The notes: generated by a model not told the origin, from the letters alone. DNA of 64,000 nt from Sphingobacterium multivorum (GCF_039511225.1 NZ_CP154261.1:5146001-5210000); one strand, 5' to 3'; positions 49,530 to 59,471 are shown, counted from the first letter of the stretch. Numbers and translations: made by a program.

Positions 49530-49904
49530 ATGATAAATAGACTAGACATCACTGAAAAAGCCAGGGAGCTCATTCATGAACTTGAAGCGAAGCATGGTAA
49601 ATTAATGTTTTATCAGGCCGGAGGCTGCTGCGAGGGTACACAGCCTCAGTGTTTTGAGGAAGGAGGTTATTTTCCTAGGACAAATGACGCCATGATCGGA
49701 TTAGCCGAAGGATATGAGTTTTGGGTGGATCGTGATCTCTTTGAATATTGGAAACATGCGCATTTCACACTCGATGTGCTGGATGGATTTGGTCCGGGGG
49801 GATTCTCATTGGAAACGCCACTGGGTAAAACTTTCAAAGTTCATTATCGTTTATTTACAGCCGAAGAGCTTAACGACCTCAGCCCAATCAAGAGAAACGA
49901 ATAA
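49530..49904 (+). CDS. DUF779 protein
   Basis: 124 residues. FYQAGGCCEGTQPQCF (Cys-rich, about 28-43), GYEFWVDRDLFEYWKHAHFTLDVLDGFGPGGFSLETPLGKTF are the DUF779 hallmark. Function unknown, but DUF779 genes are found beside AldB/ExaC aldehyde dehydrogenases in many bacteria. The Cys-Cys and nearby Cys may bind a metal or cofactor. It starts 121 nt after the dehydrogenase stop and ends at a terminator. Confidence 0.88.
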   Translation: MINRLDITEKARELIHELEAKHGKLMFYQAGGCCEGTQPQCFEEGGYFPRTNDAMIGLAEGYEFWVDRDLFEYWKHAHFTLDVLDGFGPGGFSLETPLGKTFKVHYRLFTAEELNDLSPIKRNE

Positions 49905-49906
49905 CA

Positions 49907-49934
49907 AAAAGGGTCGCAGATGCGACCCTTTTCC
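49907..49934. terminator. Bidirectional terminator
   Basis: 12-bp perfect inverted repeat AAAAGGGTCGCA / TGCGACCCTTTT (49907-49918, 49921-49932) around two bases; between convergent DUF779 and thioesterase genes. Confidence 0.75.
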
Positions 49935-49989
49935 ATGTTATAATTTTAAAAAAACCTCCCTTGAGTTTCCGCATTCGGAAGCTAAAATT

Positions 49990-50391
49990 TTATTCAATAT
50001 CCAAGCCTTCAAGGACTGGAATTGGCTGTCTGTTTTCATCGAGGGCAACAAATGTAAAAACACCCTCAATGGCCAATTCTCTTCCCTCCTTGTACATATG
50101 TTCCAAAAATATCTCGACCTTCACCTTCAAGCTGGTCCGGCCTACATTTTGAACCCTTGCGATAGCTTCTATAATACTTCCGGAAGGAATTGCCTTATTG
50201 AAGTCGATACGGTCTGTCGATACAGTCACCAACGTTTTGCGGCAAAATCGTGTCGCAGCCATAAACGATACTTCGTCCATAATGGACATCGCCTTGCCGC
50301 CGAATAAAGTATCGTGATGATTTGTCAAAAACGGAAACACGGTCGTGCAAACATGTGTTTCTGATAAATCAATACGTTCTTGTAAAGTCAT
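49990..50391 (-). CDS. Hotdog-fold acyl-CoA thioesterase (YciA-like)
   Basis: 133 residues, single hotdog domain. FPFLTNHHDTLFGGKAMSIMDEVSFMAATRFCRK is the family core with the catalytic Asp in MDEV and the CoA-side helix, and RIDFNKAIPSGSIIEAIARV follows. Similar to BFIT/YciA acyl-CoA hydrolases that free CoA from fatty acyl-CoA. A TACATTTG box (50424-50431) gives a leader of about 27 nt. Confidence 0.88.
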   Translation of the reverse strand: MTLQERIDLSETHVCTTVFPFLTNHHDTLFGGKAMSIMDEVSFMAATRFCRKTLVTVSTDRIDFNKAIPSGSIIEAIARVQNVGRTSLKVKVEIFLEHMYKEGRELAIEGVFTFVALDENRQPIPVLEGLDIE

Positions 50392-50423
50392 TTATTGTTT
50401 TATTTAGTGGATTTAAGAGGAGA

Positions 50424-50431
50424 CAAATGTA
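50424..50431 (-). promoter_or_regulatory. -7 box of the thioesterase gene
   Basis: Reverse strand TACATTTG fits TAnnTTTG, 32 nt before the start codon. Confidence 0.5.
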
Positions 50432-50459
50432 AACCAATCTAGCTCCAGTTCCGTCATTT

Positions 50460-52283
50460 TTATTCCATATTTTCGTCGATATCCACCCCTATACCTTTCA
50501 ATAAGAGCGACGCATTGAATATTTTACATTCTCCTATCTTCAGCTTATAATCAAACAGCATCTGCCCCGCATCAACACGAATGTCAAAATGATAATTTTT
50601 GATATCTCCCGGGAATTCCTCTTGTAAACTGGACAGTTGTAAGTCGTGTGTAGCCACCATACCCTTACCGTCCAATCGAACCAGTTTCTTTATGATTGCA
50701 CGGGAGCCAAGATATTTGTCGATCGAATTTGTCCCACGAAGCATCTCATCGATTAGAAAAAAGCTATCGCTATGTGCTGAAACTGTATCCAATATAAATT
50801 TCATCCGATTCAGTTCAGCTTTAAATGTCGACGTACTTTCATTCAGGTTATCCTTGATGCGCATATAAGATATTAGTTTGTAAATCGGAAGCCGAAAAGA
50901 TGCCGCTGCAACCGCAGCTCCGGCATAAGCCAAAATTGCATTAATACCCACTGTCCGCAGAAATGTACTCTTTCCAGCCATGTTTGAACCTGTTACCAAA
51001 GCAACACGATGATCTATACTACTGTAATCATTGGCGACGACCTGATTGCTTGGAATCAGTGGATGATATAACCCTTGCGCGTCAATCTTATTTTCCAGCG
51101 GATTATCCAAAATTACTGGATAACTATAGGACGAATAGTTTCTCTTCCAAATGGCAAGGCTTGTGACAGCCTCCACCTTAGCTAAGGTATCGAATGAATT
51201 CAGAATCTCGTTTTCGTATTTATTCTTCCAATCAACAATAGCCAATACTTGTCTAAAGTCCCAAAGCAGAAATAAGTTTAGAAATAGCCCAACAAAGACA
51301 TTATTCCGTGCGTCCAAATTGTTAATAAGACCAGCGAGTTTTTTAAAGGCAAAGGAAATCGATGCTGTTCCCTGGTTTTGTTTTAGCTCTCCGGCGATCT
51401 CCTGCATAGCAATAGACTTCCATGCGTGGTCTTCGATCGATTGAATCGCATCTGCATATGATCCCAGCACGCCACCAATTTTGTCTATTCGCGAGGAGAA
51501 CATACTCACACTTCCTGCTTTGGCCAATGCCCAAAGAATATGAAATAGTCCTATCAAGGTTGCCACTCCAGCCAATTTTGGCACGAAAAAGCTGCCGGCT
51601 AAAGCGACCAAAAATAAAACAGGGCCTGCTTTGATATAAAATCGCATAAAAGCATTTCCGAATTGAAAATTTCGGTCTTGAAAGTAATTTGTCAAAAATG
51701 CCTTGATATCCAATTTATGGTTCAGATTGGCCAAGAGCTTTGCCTGAAAATCCCATATCCATTCGGATTCATTTTCGAGTTCCTGGGATGCTTCTTGATT
51801 GCGTTGAATTTGATTGCTTTGGAGAGGCGCATCAAGCCAAGAAGCCAAAAGATCAATCCCCTGTTTGGTCGTTGCCCGATTTATCTGCGCGAATAAGGAG
51901 TATGTGCCAAAGATATCCATATCGGAGCTATAAGGATGAGCTCCGTTTTCAAAATGCTCACCATGGTCATACATGTTTAGTTTCCCTTCTGCCAGGGCCT
52001 GTTCATTTGCCAAAACTTTCAAATAAGCTTCAAAATAGTTCTTCTGAAGCTCTAACTGGCTCTGCTTCCGCACGAGATAGGCAAATAGGAACAGTAGTCC
52101 AAAAAAGCAGAAAAAAACCAGCGGAAGGCTTTCCAGTTGAAAGGTATAAAATAACAATGCTCCGCCACCGAGTATCACAAATAGCCGCAACAAGCTGAGC
52201 GTGTTGACTTGTTTATTTAATTTGACCACAGTTGAAGCAGTTTCGCGATGCTTCTGGTCATATCGTATTGCAGTTGGAGTCAT
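50460..52283 (-). CDS. Membrane-anchored MutS-like ATPase
   Basis: 607 residues. Two N-terminal hydrophobic segments (about 30-46 and 51-69) and two more around 208-250 are membrane-spanning by eye. The rest resembles MutS domains III-V: Walker A VTGSNMAGKSTFLRT, Walker B FFLIDEMLRGTNSIDK and the MutS-typical VATHDLQLSSLQEEFPG His. MutS domain I, which recognises mismatches, is absent. The family is annotated as MutS-related or 'DNA mismatch repair protein', but mismatch repair is unlikely without domain I and with membrane segments. It is not obviously in an operon. Confidence 0.82.
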   Translation of the reverse strand: MTPTAIRYDQKHRETASTVVKLNKQVNTLSLLRLFVILGGGALLFYTFQLESLPLVFFCFFGLLFLFAYLVRKQSQLELQKNYFEAYLKVLANEQALAEGKLNMYDHGEHFENGAHPYSSDMDIFGTYSLFAQINRATTKQGIDLLASWLDAPLQSNQIQRNQEASQELENESEWIWDFQAKLLANLNHKLDIKAFLTNYFQDRNFQFGNAFMRFYIKAGPVLFLVALAGSFFVPKLAGVATLIGLFHILWALAKAGSVSMFSSRIDKIGGVLGSYADAIQSIEDHAWKSIAMQEIAGELKQNQGTASISFAFKKLAGLINNLDARNNVFVGLFLNLFLLWDFRQVLAIVDWKNKYENEILNSFDTLAKVEAVTSLAIWKRNYSSYSYPVILDNPLENKIDAQGLYHPLIPSNQVVANDYSSIDHRVALVTGSNMAGKSTFLRTVGINAILAYAGAAVAAASFRLPIYKLISYMRIKDNLNESTSTFKAELNRMKFILDTVSAHSDSFFLIDEMLRGTNSIDKYLGSRAIIKKLVRLDGKGMVATHDLQLSSLQEEFPGDIKNYHFDIRVDAGQMLFDYKLKIGECKIFNASLLLKGIGVDIDENME

Positions 52284-52414
52284 AAGGTGAATATTTATTC
52301 TTTCACGTTCATTTCAATTTAATCATGGCTATTTTGCATCTGCTCATGAAACAAAGGCTCGATTGTCACTCGCAGATTTTGGGGGAGGCCATCGGAACTG
52401 GTTGAATGGATCTC

Positions 52415-53071
52415 CTACCAAGCTTGATCACCCACCAAAGGCACAAAACGAAACGTATCCAATTCGATACGGTCAAAATCATTTTCACCTACCCGAATGA
52501 TCGTCATCATCTTTTGCGATTTTTCGTCTCCTACAGGGATCACAAAAATTCCGCCCATTTTCAACTGCTTTAACATAACCTCTGGCACGAAAGGCGCACC
52601 TGCAGTGACAATAATCTTGTCATAAGGGGCGTGCTCTTCGATTCCCTTAGAGCCATCACCTAAAAAGAAATTTGGTTTATAGCCCATGTAGGGCAACACT
52701 TGAATGGTTCGTTGATATAGGTTTTCCTGACGCTCGATAGTATACACCTCTGCGCCAAGTTCCAACAAGATACAGGTTTGGTACCCCGATCCCGTACCAA
52801 TTTCCAGTACTTTATCTCCCTTTTTCACGTGGAGCAGTTCCGACTGATAGGCGACGGTATAAGGCTGTGAGATTGTTTGTCCGTCACCGATTGGAAAAGC
52901 AATATCCCGATAGGCCTGATTCCAGAATGTTTCATCAAAAAAATAGTGACGTGGTACCTTGCCAATCGCATCTAATACTTTCTGGTCCGCAATGCCCCGG
53001 CTTTTTAGATGTTCAACCAATTTCTTACGAGCACCTTTCTCCCGATAATTATCAATAAACTTGTACGCCAT
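52415..53071 (-). CDS. pcm: Protein-L-isoaspartate O-methyltransferase
   Basis: 218 residues. IPVGDGQTISQPYTVA-type block (here FPIGDGQTISQPYTVAYQSE), SAM motif VLEIGTGSGYQTCILLELGA, IERQENLYQRTI and the DKIIVTAGAPFVPEVMLKQLK stretch are the PCMT signature. It methylates isoaspartyl residues so that damaged proteins are repaired. The promoter box TAAATTTG ends only 7 nt before the ATG. Confidence 0.93.
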   Translation of the reverse strand: MAYKFIDNYREKGARKKLVEHLKSRGIADQKVLDAIGKVPRHYFFDETFWNQAYRDIAFPIGDGQTISQPYTVAYQSELLHVKKGDKVLEIGTGSGYQTCILLELGAEVYTIERQENLYQRTIQVLPYMGYKPNFFLGDGSKGIEEHAPYDKIIVTAGAPFVPEVMLKQLKMGGIFVIPVGDEKSQKMMTIIRVGENDFDRIELDTFRFVPLVGDQAW

Positions 53072-53078
53072 GATGTTT

Positions 53079-53086
53079 CAAATTTA
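53079..53086 (-). promoter_or_regulatory. -7 box of pcm, 7 nt from the ATG
   Basis: Reverse strand TAAATTTG fits TAnnTTTG; the transcript would start about 1-3 nt before the start codon. Confidence 0.5.
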
Positions 53087-53306
53087 CCTTTTAAAAGGCA
53101 CATTAAACAGAATTAATCACAAATAATTCAATACCAACACTGTACGTATTTTCAAGTTTATTTGCTTTATTTTCCGAATCATCTTTCCCTTAGGCTCAAC
53201 CTCCGTTGACCTCTTGAATTTGGCCGCGAAGAAAACGATAAGCGCATGTGATTTAAGTTGACAAAGAACGCTCGTTTTTACAAGTTAATGCGGGCAATAG
53301 CTGTCA

Positions 53307-55790
53307 CTAATAGGGATCTACATCGACCTGAACGCGTACACCAGCATTGGTTTTATCGATTTCAAAATCGAGATGAACCGAACGGATCAATTCCTTGACC
53401 TTTGCAATACTAATATTTGTTCGTTCAATCTTCAGGGTAATGGTCTGGATAAAATTATTCCGCACCCGTGAAACTAAGGGCGGCTCAGGTCCCAATACCC
53501 TTGCACCCAACTGTTGCCGCAGCGCCGAGGCAAAACGATTGGCCGAATCATAGCATTTCTGAAAATCCGTATGTTTAATATCAATCCGAATGAGACGGTA
53601 GAAAGGCGGATAAAGGTAGTTTTTCCGTTCTGTAATTTCCGTCATAAACATGCCCTCGTAGTCGTTATTGACCACCTGTTCTAACACCCGATGATTCGTG
53701 GTATAGCTTTGGATGATCACTTTTCCGCCGGCTTCACGTCGACCTGCGCGTCCTGCTACCTGGGAAAATAACGAAAATGATCGTTCATACGAACGGAAAT
53801 CCGGAAAGTTAATGATCGTATCTGCATTGACAACACCGATAAGGCTTACTCTTCCGAAATCGAGCCCCTTAGCGACCATTTGTGTCCCTATAAGAACATC
53901 AAATTCATGCTCATCAAAAGCCGTGATAATTTTGTCGAAACCATATTTGCCTTTTGTGGAATCCAGATCCAAGCGACCGATGCGGATTTCGGGCATCAGG
54001 ATTTCAAGTTCTTCCTCTACCCGTTCTGTACCGAAGCCTTTACTTTCGATATGGGGCATTCCACAGGCTGGACAAACACGAAGTGGAGGCTCAACATGAC
54101 CACAATAATGGCAATGCATCATATTAGAGCTCTTGTGATAGGTTAAGCTGACATCACAATTGACACATTTTGCAACAAATCCACAGGTATTACACTGGAT
54201 CATTGTCGTGTGACCACGTCTGTTTTGAAATAATATAACCTGCTCTTTATTTTTTACAGCTTCTTCGATTGCCTTTAACAAGGTACCCGAAAAATAAGAA
54301 AACATATTTTCCTTTCTTCCTTCTTCGGGAATATTCACCAACTCAATACTTGGCAATTGTGCGTTGCCATAACGCTCAAGCAGTTGCACAAAACCATACT
54401 TCTTAGCTTTGGCATTGTAATAGCTTTCCAAAGAAGGCGTCGCGGATCCCAACAGCACTTTGGTCTGATGTAGAAATCCGAGGTAAATGGCCGTATCGCG
54501 GGCATGGTAACGTGGAGCTGGGTCAAACTGTTTATAGGAGCTTTCATGCTCTTCATCAACAATGATAATCCCTAAATCCTGAAATGGCAGAAAGACGGAA
54601 GAACGAGCCCCAATCACAACCTGAAATTCATTTTTCATTACTTTATGCCACACCTCGGCACGTTCATTATCATTAAACTTAGAGTGGTACACCCCCAGTT
54701 TATCACCGAAATGCAACTTTAAGCGCGCTGTAATCTGCGCTGTCAGCGCAATCTCAGGCAGTAGATAGAGGGCTGATTTTCCCGCAGCGATTGCTTGTTC
54801 GATAAGGCGTATATAAATCTGCGTTTTTCCCGAAGCAGTCACACCATGCAACAGCGTAACGTCCTTCTCCTCAAACGACGCTTGTATTTCGGTATAAGCC
54901 CTTTGCTGATTTTCATTAAATTGAAAATTGGCATCCAGTTCGATATCTTCCCCCTGAAACCGGGATACAACCTTTTCCTTTATTTCAAAAACACCTTTGT
55001 CAATCAAAGCCGTAATTGCACCGTTACCACAGCCCGAGGCCTCCGTCAACATGGGTCGCGTAATTTCCTCCGTTTTTTTGACCAGCTGCATAAATGCCAA
55101 TACCGCATCTTGTTGTTTTGGTGCACGGTTTAAACTGTCCAACAATTCTCTTTTTGCATCTTCATTTCGAAAGTCGGGTGCAAAACGCAAAAATGCTTTG
55201 GTCTTAGGCTTATACCGTTCTGTAATCTCTTCAGAAATCAAAACAATCCCTTTGTCAAATAATTGCTTCAATATAGGGAAGACTGTTTTTTGTCCCAGCA
55301 ATTTCACAATATCATTGACTTTAAGTTCTCCCGCCACCTCCAAAGCTTCGATGATAAGATACTCCTTATCTGAAAGTGTAGAACGGTCAAATTCTTCCCC
55401 AATCGATGAAACGACTTTGGTCTCACTGGCCAGCTTCAATGCCGAGGGCAGCGCTGCCTGCATGACTTCGCCCAAACTACACATGTAATAATCGGCTAGC
55501 CAGTCCCACAGTTTAAACTGAGCTAAATTGACAATGGGTTTTTCATCAATGATGTCCAAAATATACTTTGCTTCATAGTGCTTTGGTGCTTCCTGGCTAA
55601 TGGACTTGACAACCGCAGAATAGATCTTATTCCGTCCAAATTGCACGATGACTCGTAAACCGACCTGCACACGATCATTCCAGTCAACCGGAATACGATA
55701 CGTATATGTTCTTGCCAATGCTAGTGGTAGGACCACATCAACAAACAGCGTATCTCTTTCACTAAAAATCGTAGATTGTGGATTGGACAT
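53307..55790 (-). CDS. priA: Primosomal replication helicase PriA
   Basis: 827 residues. N-terminal 3' DNA-binding domain, helicase motif I LLHGVTASGKTQIY, DEEH box in IIVDEEHESSYKQFDPAPRYHARD, and the eight-cysteine zinc site CNTCGFVAKCVNC...MHCHYCGH...CPACG. The C-terminal QVAGRAGRREAGGKVIIQ motif VI is complete. Longer than E. coli PriA (732), with the extra residues mostly in the N-terminal third. It reloads the replisome at stalled forks. Confidence 0.95.
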   Translation of the reverse strand: MSNPQSTIFSERDTLFVDVVLPLALARTYTYRIPVDWNDRVQVGLRVIVQFGRNKIYSAVVKSISQEAPKHYEAKYILDIIDEKPIVNLAQFKLWDWLADYYMCSLGEVMQAALPSALKLASETKVVSSIGEEFDRSTLSDKEYLIIEALEVAGELKVNDIVKLLGQKTVFPILKQLFDKGIVLISEEITERYKPKTKAFLRFAPDFRNEDAKRELLDSLNRAPKQQDAVLAFMQLVKKTEEITRPMLTEASGCGNGAITALIDKGVFEIKEKVVSRFQGEDIELDANFQFNENQQRAYTEIQASFEEKDVTLLHGVTASGKTQIYIRLIEQAIAAGKSALYLLPEIALTAQITARLKLHFGDKLGVYHSKFNDNERAEVWHKVMKNEFQVVIGARSSVFLPFQDLGIIIVDEEHESSYKQFDPAPRYHARDTAIYLGFLHQTKVLLGSATPSLESYYNAKAKKYGFVQLLERYGNAQLPSIELVNIPEEGRKENMFSYFSGTLLKAIEEAVKNKEQVILFQNRRGHTTMIQCNTCGFVAKCVNCDVSLTYHKSSNMMHCHYCGHVEPPLRVCPACGMPHIESKGFGTERVEEELEILMPEIRIGRLDLDSTKGKYGFDKIITAFDEHEFDVLIGTQMVAKGLDFGRVSLIGVVNADTIINFPDFRSYERSFSLFSQVAGRAGRREAGGKVIIQSYTTNHRVLEQVVNNDYEGMFMTEITERKNYLYPPFYRLIRIDIKHTDFQKCYDSANRFASALRQQLGARVLGPEPPLVSRVRNNFIQTITLKIERTNISIAKVKELIRSVHLDFEIDKTNAGVRVQVDVDPY

Positions 55791-55942
55791 AAATTCAAAT
55801 TATGGTATAAAAGTACAAAAAAACCTTCAGGAATAGAGGTCAAACGACTCCGGCGATGCATAAAACCGTCTACAATCATATGGCGCCAAAGCGACATCGG
55901 AGTGTAAAAGCCAAGAGATCGCAGATCAATCCACTGTAACCT

Positions 55943-55975
55943 AAAAAAGCCTTCCTGAATTTATTCAAGAAGGCT
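55943..55975 (-). terminator. Terminator of the DUF423 gene
   Basis: Reverse strand AGCCTTCTTGAAT / ATTCAGGAAGGCT with one mismatch and a T-run (A-run 55943-55948 on the plus strand). Confidence 0.7.
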
Positions 55976-56030
55976 CTGTTATGATTAAATACGAATATGA
56001 TTTCGTATGGACATAGGCAATTAAATAGGA

Positions 56031-56420
56031 TTACGATTTATTTTTTAGCGCTGCTATAAATAGTGCAACCCAGCCAACGATCAAAGACAATCCTCCCAAA
56101 GGCGTGATAGGTCCTAAAATAGACGGATTGCCAAAGCCGGTTATTTCTCGCACACTTAAGACATACAACGATCCTGAGAAAAAAAGTATACCAATGAGGA
56201 AAGCAATAAATGATACTTTAATTGAGTACGTCTTTGCCCGCGAAAAAGTAGATAAAAATAACAGGGCGAAGGTATGATAGAAATGATACTGATTTGCAGT
56301 TTTCCAAGTTTCAATATGATATGTACTTACCTTTCCTTCTAGACCATGAGCGCCAAAGGCACCTAATATTACAGCTAATGCTCCCAACAACGAAGCGGCT
56401 AAAATGATTTTCTTATTCAT
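56031..56420 (-). CDS. DUF423 inner-membrane protein
   Basis: 129 residues, four TM helices. LGALAVILGAFGAHGLEGKV, TANQYHFYHTFALL and GILFFSGSLYVLSV...ILGPITPLGGLSLIVGWVAL are the DUF423/YwdK landmarks. Function unknown. Monocistronic. Confidence 0.88.
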   Translation of the reverse strand: MNKKIILAASLLGALAVILGAFGAHGLEGKVSTYHIETWKTANQYHFYHTFALLFLSTFSRAKTYSIKVSFIAFLIGILFFSGSLYVLSVREITGFGNPSILGPITPLGGLSLIVGWVALFIAALKNKS

Positions 56421-56831
56421 TATGTTAAAGTGAATGCTGAAAATGAGTTTCTAGCGATAAATGTATTAAAAACAGAGCAAAATAAGGAATTTTTTGTTAA
56501 ATTTCTATTACAAAGGCGCATTATAGCAACGATTTTCTATCTCTTCCCATATATTTTTATTAGGTTTGTTTTACGTATGAATCATCATGAGCATCGTGCA
56601 GCTCACCAAGATCTTGAACGAGGTTCAAGATTTGTATATCCTTGCTAAACATTTGCCGCATGATAACTTCATCACCATTTAAAAAACAAGTTTAGTGTAC
56701 TTATCTGCTGACAAGAAAATGAGTACCTCATAAATAGTTGTTCTGCTAAAACTGCATTTTTAATCGTATCGACCAGCGGGTTAGTGACGATTTATTCGAG
56801 TTGTTATCAGGCATTGAAAAAAATAAAAAGG
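56421..56831. other. Intergenic region without a supported gene
   Basis: About 410 nt between the DUF423 gene and the large membrane-anchored gene. A 72-codon frame at 56430-56648 has no recognisable protein, no promoter box and unbiased composition. I see no RNA gene or strong hairpin. The promoters of both flanking genes must lie here, but no exact TAnnTTTG was found at a good distance. Confidence 0.4.
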
Positions 56832-59471
56832 ATGAAAAAAACAATCATCATCACTGTTATATTATTCATCGCGGTCATCGCGGCCACGATCTATCTTTTT
56901 GGAGACTTCAATAAAAACAATAAACAAGATTCTAAAGCTTTACAATATCTTCCTGAAAATACATTAGCCATTGCCTCCTTTGCCAATGATCAGACGGTAG
57001 ATACGATCTTTAACGACTATGAGCTCTTTAAAGCTATTATTGGCCAACGCAATTTCAGTAATTTGGAACGTCTTAAGGACGAATTATTACGTAGCGAACA
57101 GTTAGCACCTCTTGTAGCGGGGCAGCAAGTATTACTGTCTTTTCATCAGGAAAAAGATCAGATTACTCCGCTATATAGCGTTCAGGTTGGTCAAAGCATT
57201 GATAATAACGCGCTGGCAACATTGCTTGGAAACGTCGGTAAAAACTACAAGATACAACCCTTTGACACCTTAGGCCAACGATTTTATGGGCTTAATCAAG
57301 GTACTAAGGATAGTACACTTTATTGTGCCTATTCCCACGAAATCATTTTCGCCAGCTACTCTAAGCAGGTGCTTTCCCAGATCTTTGATAAACAGGTTAA
57401 GAAAATAAGTACCAAACAAATCGAGTTCTTCGTAAACCATAATAATAAAAACACACCACTTAGTCTCTATTTTTTCAATGAGCAACTGTCGCAAATTGCT
57501 CGAATATTGATGAAATCCAAATTTGGTACCTATCTCAACCTGATCGATTCGCTGAAGGGCCAAACGTCCTGGAACATGAATTTCAAAAAGGATGCTTTTA
57601 TCTTTAAGGGTGAAACAGATCTCGCGCCGAGCAAAAATAGCTACTTACAGTTATTTGCCACACAGACGGCTCAAGTGCAAGCTCTGGGGAACTATCTCCC
57701 TAAAAATGCAGCATCTTATATAGACTTTAGTATCTCTGATCCCCATAGTTTCCGCAGCGGATTAAAAGCATTGTTAGTACAACAAAAAGAAGACGCTCGA
57801 TTGACGAAAAGTATAAAAAACTTTGAAGAGGATAGCAAAGTATCATTTGACAGTATTATTGCGCCAATTTTCAACGATGAATTTGCACTCGCGGAGCTGG
57901 ACAATCAGGATGCGATTGGTTTGATTAGCATTTCGGATTCCACACAATTTGCCGATAATCTTAAGAAATTCAGTACTGCTGTAGGGGATTCGATCTATCA
58001 ATTTAAATATTCGAATCTTTTACATGCATTATTTGGAGAACCTTTCAAGAGCTTTACGCGACCCTATTTCACTATTGTAGACAATATCATGGTTGTCGCT
58101 AGCCGAACAGGTATCTTGCGAGATTATCGTGAATCTTTCCGGGAAAAGCAATTTCTTTCGGGTACTGCAATTTTCAAAAATCATGCAGCATTGCAGAACA
58201 GCCGCAGTAACATAACGTTCTATTTAGAACCTAAGGCTGGTAAAAGCAATATTCTGGATAACTTAAAAGCTGATTTTGCAAAGAACTTTAAAGATGAGGA
58301 TGAATATGGCTTTCAAAATTTCTATTCATGGTCCTATCAGCTAAGTGGCAACCAAGGCACATTTTCGTCCAGTTTATATGCACTCTTTAAGAGTGATACG
58401 AGACTAGGGGGCAAACCAGAATGGACAGCTCAACTGGAGAACCGACTTATCAATAAACCTTGGATTTTCGATCAAGATGGGAAGAATAAGTTTATCCTGA
58501 TCCAAGAACAAGATCATACGGTACATGCATTTTCGCCAGATGGAAAAGAACTTTGGCAGAATCTCTTCCAAGGTGAAATTTTGGGCGAGCCAATTCAGTT
58601 ACAGGATCTCAGTATTGTCGCCGTTACAAAAAACCGCTTATATCGTTTTATGCCAGATGGTAAAAACCGAACCGGTTTTTCAGTTGAATTGCCATACTCG
58701 GCAACTTATGGGGCTACAATCGCCACCTTCAATAAAGAGCAACGTATTTATATTCCGGCAACAGACCGCATTCTTGCCTATACCCTCGAAGGCAAAAAAG
58801 TGGAGGGCTTTGAAAATAATAGTGTGGACGGGCGAATTTTATTCGATTTAAAAACAACCAGCCTGGGACAGACCAATTATATTATTGCTGGTACAAGCAC
58901 TGCTTCCGTCTATTTCTTTGATCAAAATGGTAAGGTCATCCATAAAAAAACATTGGATACCGATGGGGAAAGTGTTAAAAATCCAATTGGTTTAGTTGCG
59001 GCGTCGGATGAAAAGAACTCCTTCATTTACTTGGCAAACAATAAAGGTAGTGTATTCAAAATTCCTTTCGAAGGCGAAACCAAAAAAATAAAACTGGGAG
59101 ACTGGGGCAAAGATGCATTCTTTAATTTTGAAGATATTAGCGGTGGAGCAGACAGGGACTTTGTTATTCTAGCCAACAACAAACTGAATGCCTATAGTTC
59201 AAGAGACTCTTCTTCCTACTTTGAATATAAATTCATCGAAGAGGCCAGTAACAGACCGTTGTTTTTTAAACGAATAGGTAAATCTGATATCATAGGCGTA
59301 GGAACCGACAATCGCATGATTTATGTCTTCGGATCTGATGGCCTGGTTCAGGAAGGATTCCCTGTAGAAGGTTTTTCAAAATTCTATTATGGACCGATTA
59401 ACTATGGCGACAATGCCAATTATTTAATCTGCATGAAGCGGGATTTCAAGATCTATGTATATAAGTTTTAA
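56832..59471 (+). CDS. Large membrane-anchored protein with DUF3352-like N-part and propeller-like C-part
   Basis: 879 residues from ATG 56832, chosen because it begins KKTIIITVILFIAVIAATIYLF, a clean signal anchor, and has an AAAAAGG site upstream; an in-frame ATG 16 codons earlier is open. About 35-560: a DUF3352-like region starting LPENTLAIASFA. About 565-879: repeated beta motifs FDQDGKNKFILIQEQDHTV, FSPDGKELWQN, YFFDQNGKVI, FGSDGLVQEG with the spacing of PQQ/WD-type propeller blades. No catalytic site recognised. It may be an envelope sensor or scaffold; single gene. Confidence 0.65.
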   Translation: MKKTIIITVILFIAVIAATIYLFGDFNKNNKQDSKALQYLPENTLAIASFANDQTVDTIFNDYELFKAIIGQRNFSNLERLKDELLRSEQLAPLVAGQQVLLSFHQEKDQITPLYSVQVGQSIDNNALATLLGNVGKNYKIQPFDTLGQRFYGLNQGTKDSTLYCAYSHEIIFASYSKQVLSQIFDKQVKKISTKQIEFFVNHNNKNTPLSLYFFNEQLSQIARILMKSKFGTYLNLIDSLKGQTSWNMNFKKDAFIFKGETDLAPSKNSYLQLFATQTAQVQALGNYLPKNAASYIDFSISDPHSFRSGLKALLVQQKEDARLTKSIKNFEEDSKVSFDSIIAPIFNDEFALAELDNQDAIGLISISDSTQFADNLKKFSTAVGDSIYQFKYSNLLHALFGEPFKSFTRPYFTIVDNIMVVASRTGILRDYRESFREKQFLSGTAIFKNHAALQNSRSNITFYLEPKAGKSNILDNLKADFAKNFKDEDEYGFQNFYSWSYQLSGNQGTFSSSLYALFKSDTRLGGKPEWTAQLENRLINKPWIFDQDGKNKFILIQEQDHTVHAFSPDGKELWQNLFQGEILGEPIQLQDLSIVAVTKNRLYRFMPDGKNRTGFSVELPYSATYGATIATFNKEQRIYIPATDRILAYTLEGKKVEGFENNSVDGRILFDLKTTSLGQTNYIIAGTSTASVYFFDQNGKVIHKKTLDTDGESVKNPIGLVAASDEKNSFIYLANNKGSVFKIPFEGETKKIKLGDWGKDAFFNFEDISGGADRDFVILANNKLNAYSSRDSSSYFEYKFIEEASNRPLFFKRIGKSDIIGVGTDNRMIYVFGSDGLVQEGFPVEGFSKFYYGPINYGDNANYLICMKRDFKIYVYKF

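Noticed and set aside
49714..50307. 197-codon forward frame spanning DUF779 and the thioesterase gene
   Set aside because: It overlaps two genes with clear family motifs and crosses a terminator.
56430..56648. 72-codon forward frame after the DUF423 gene
   Set aside because: No recognisable sequence or signals; treated as intergenic.
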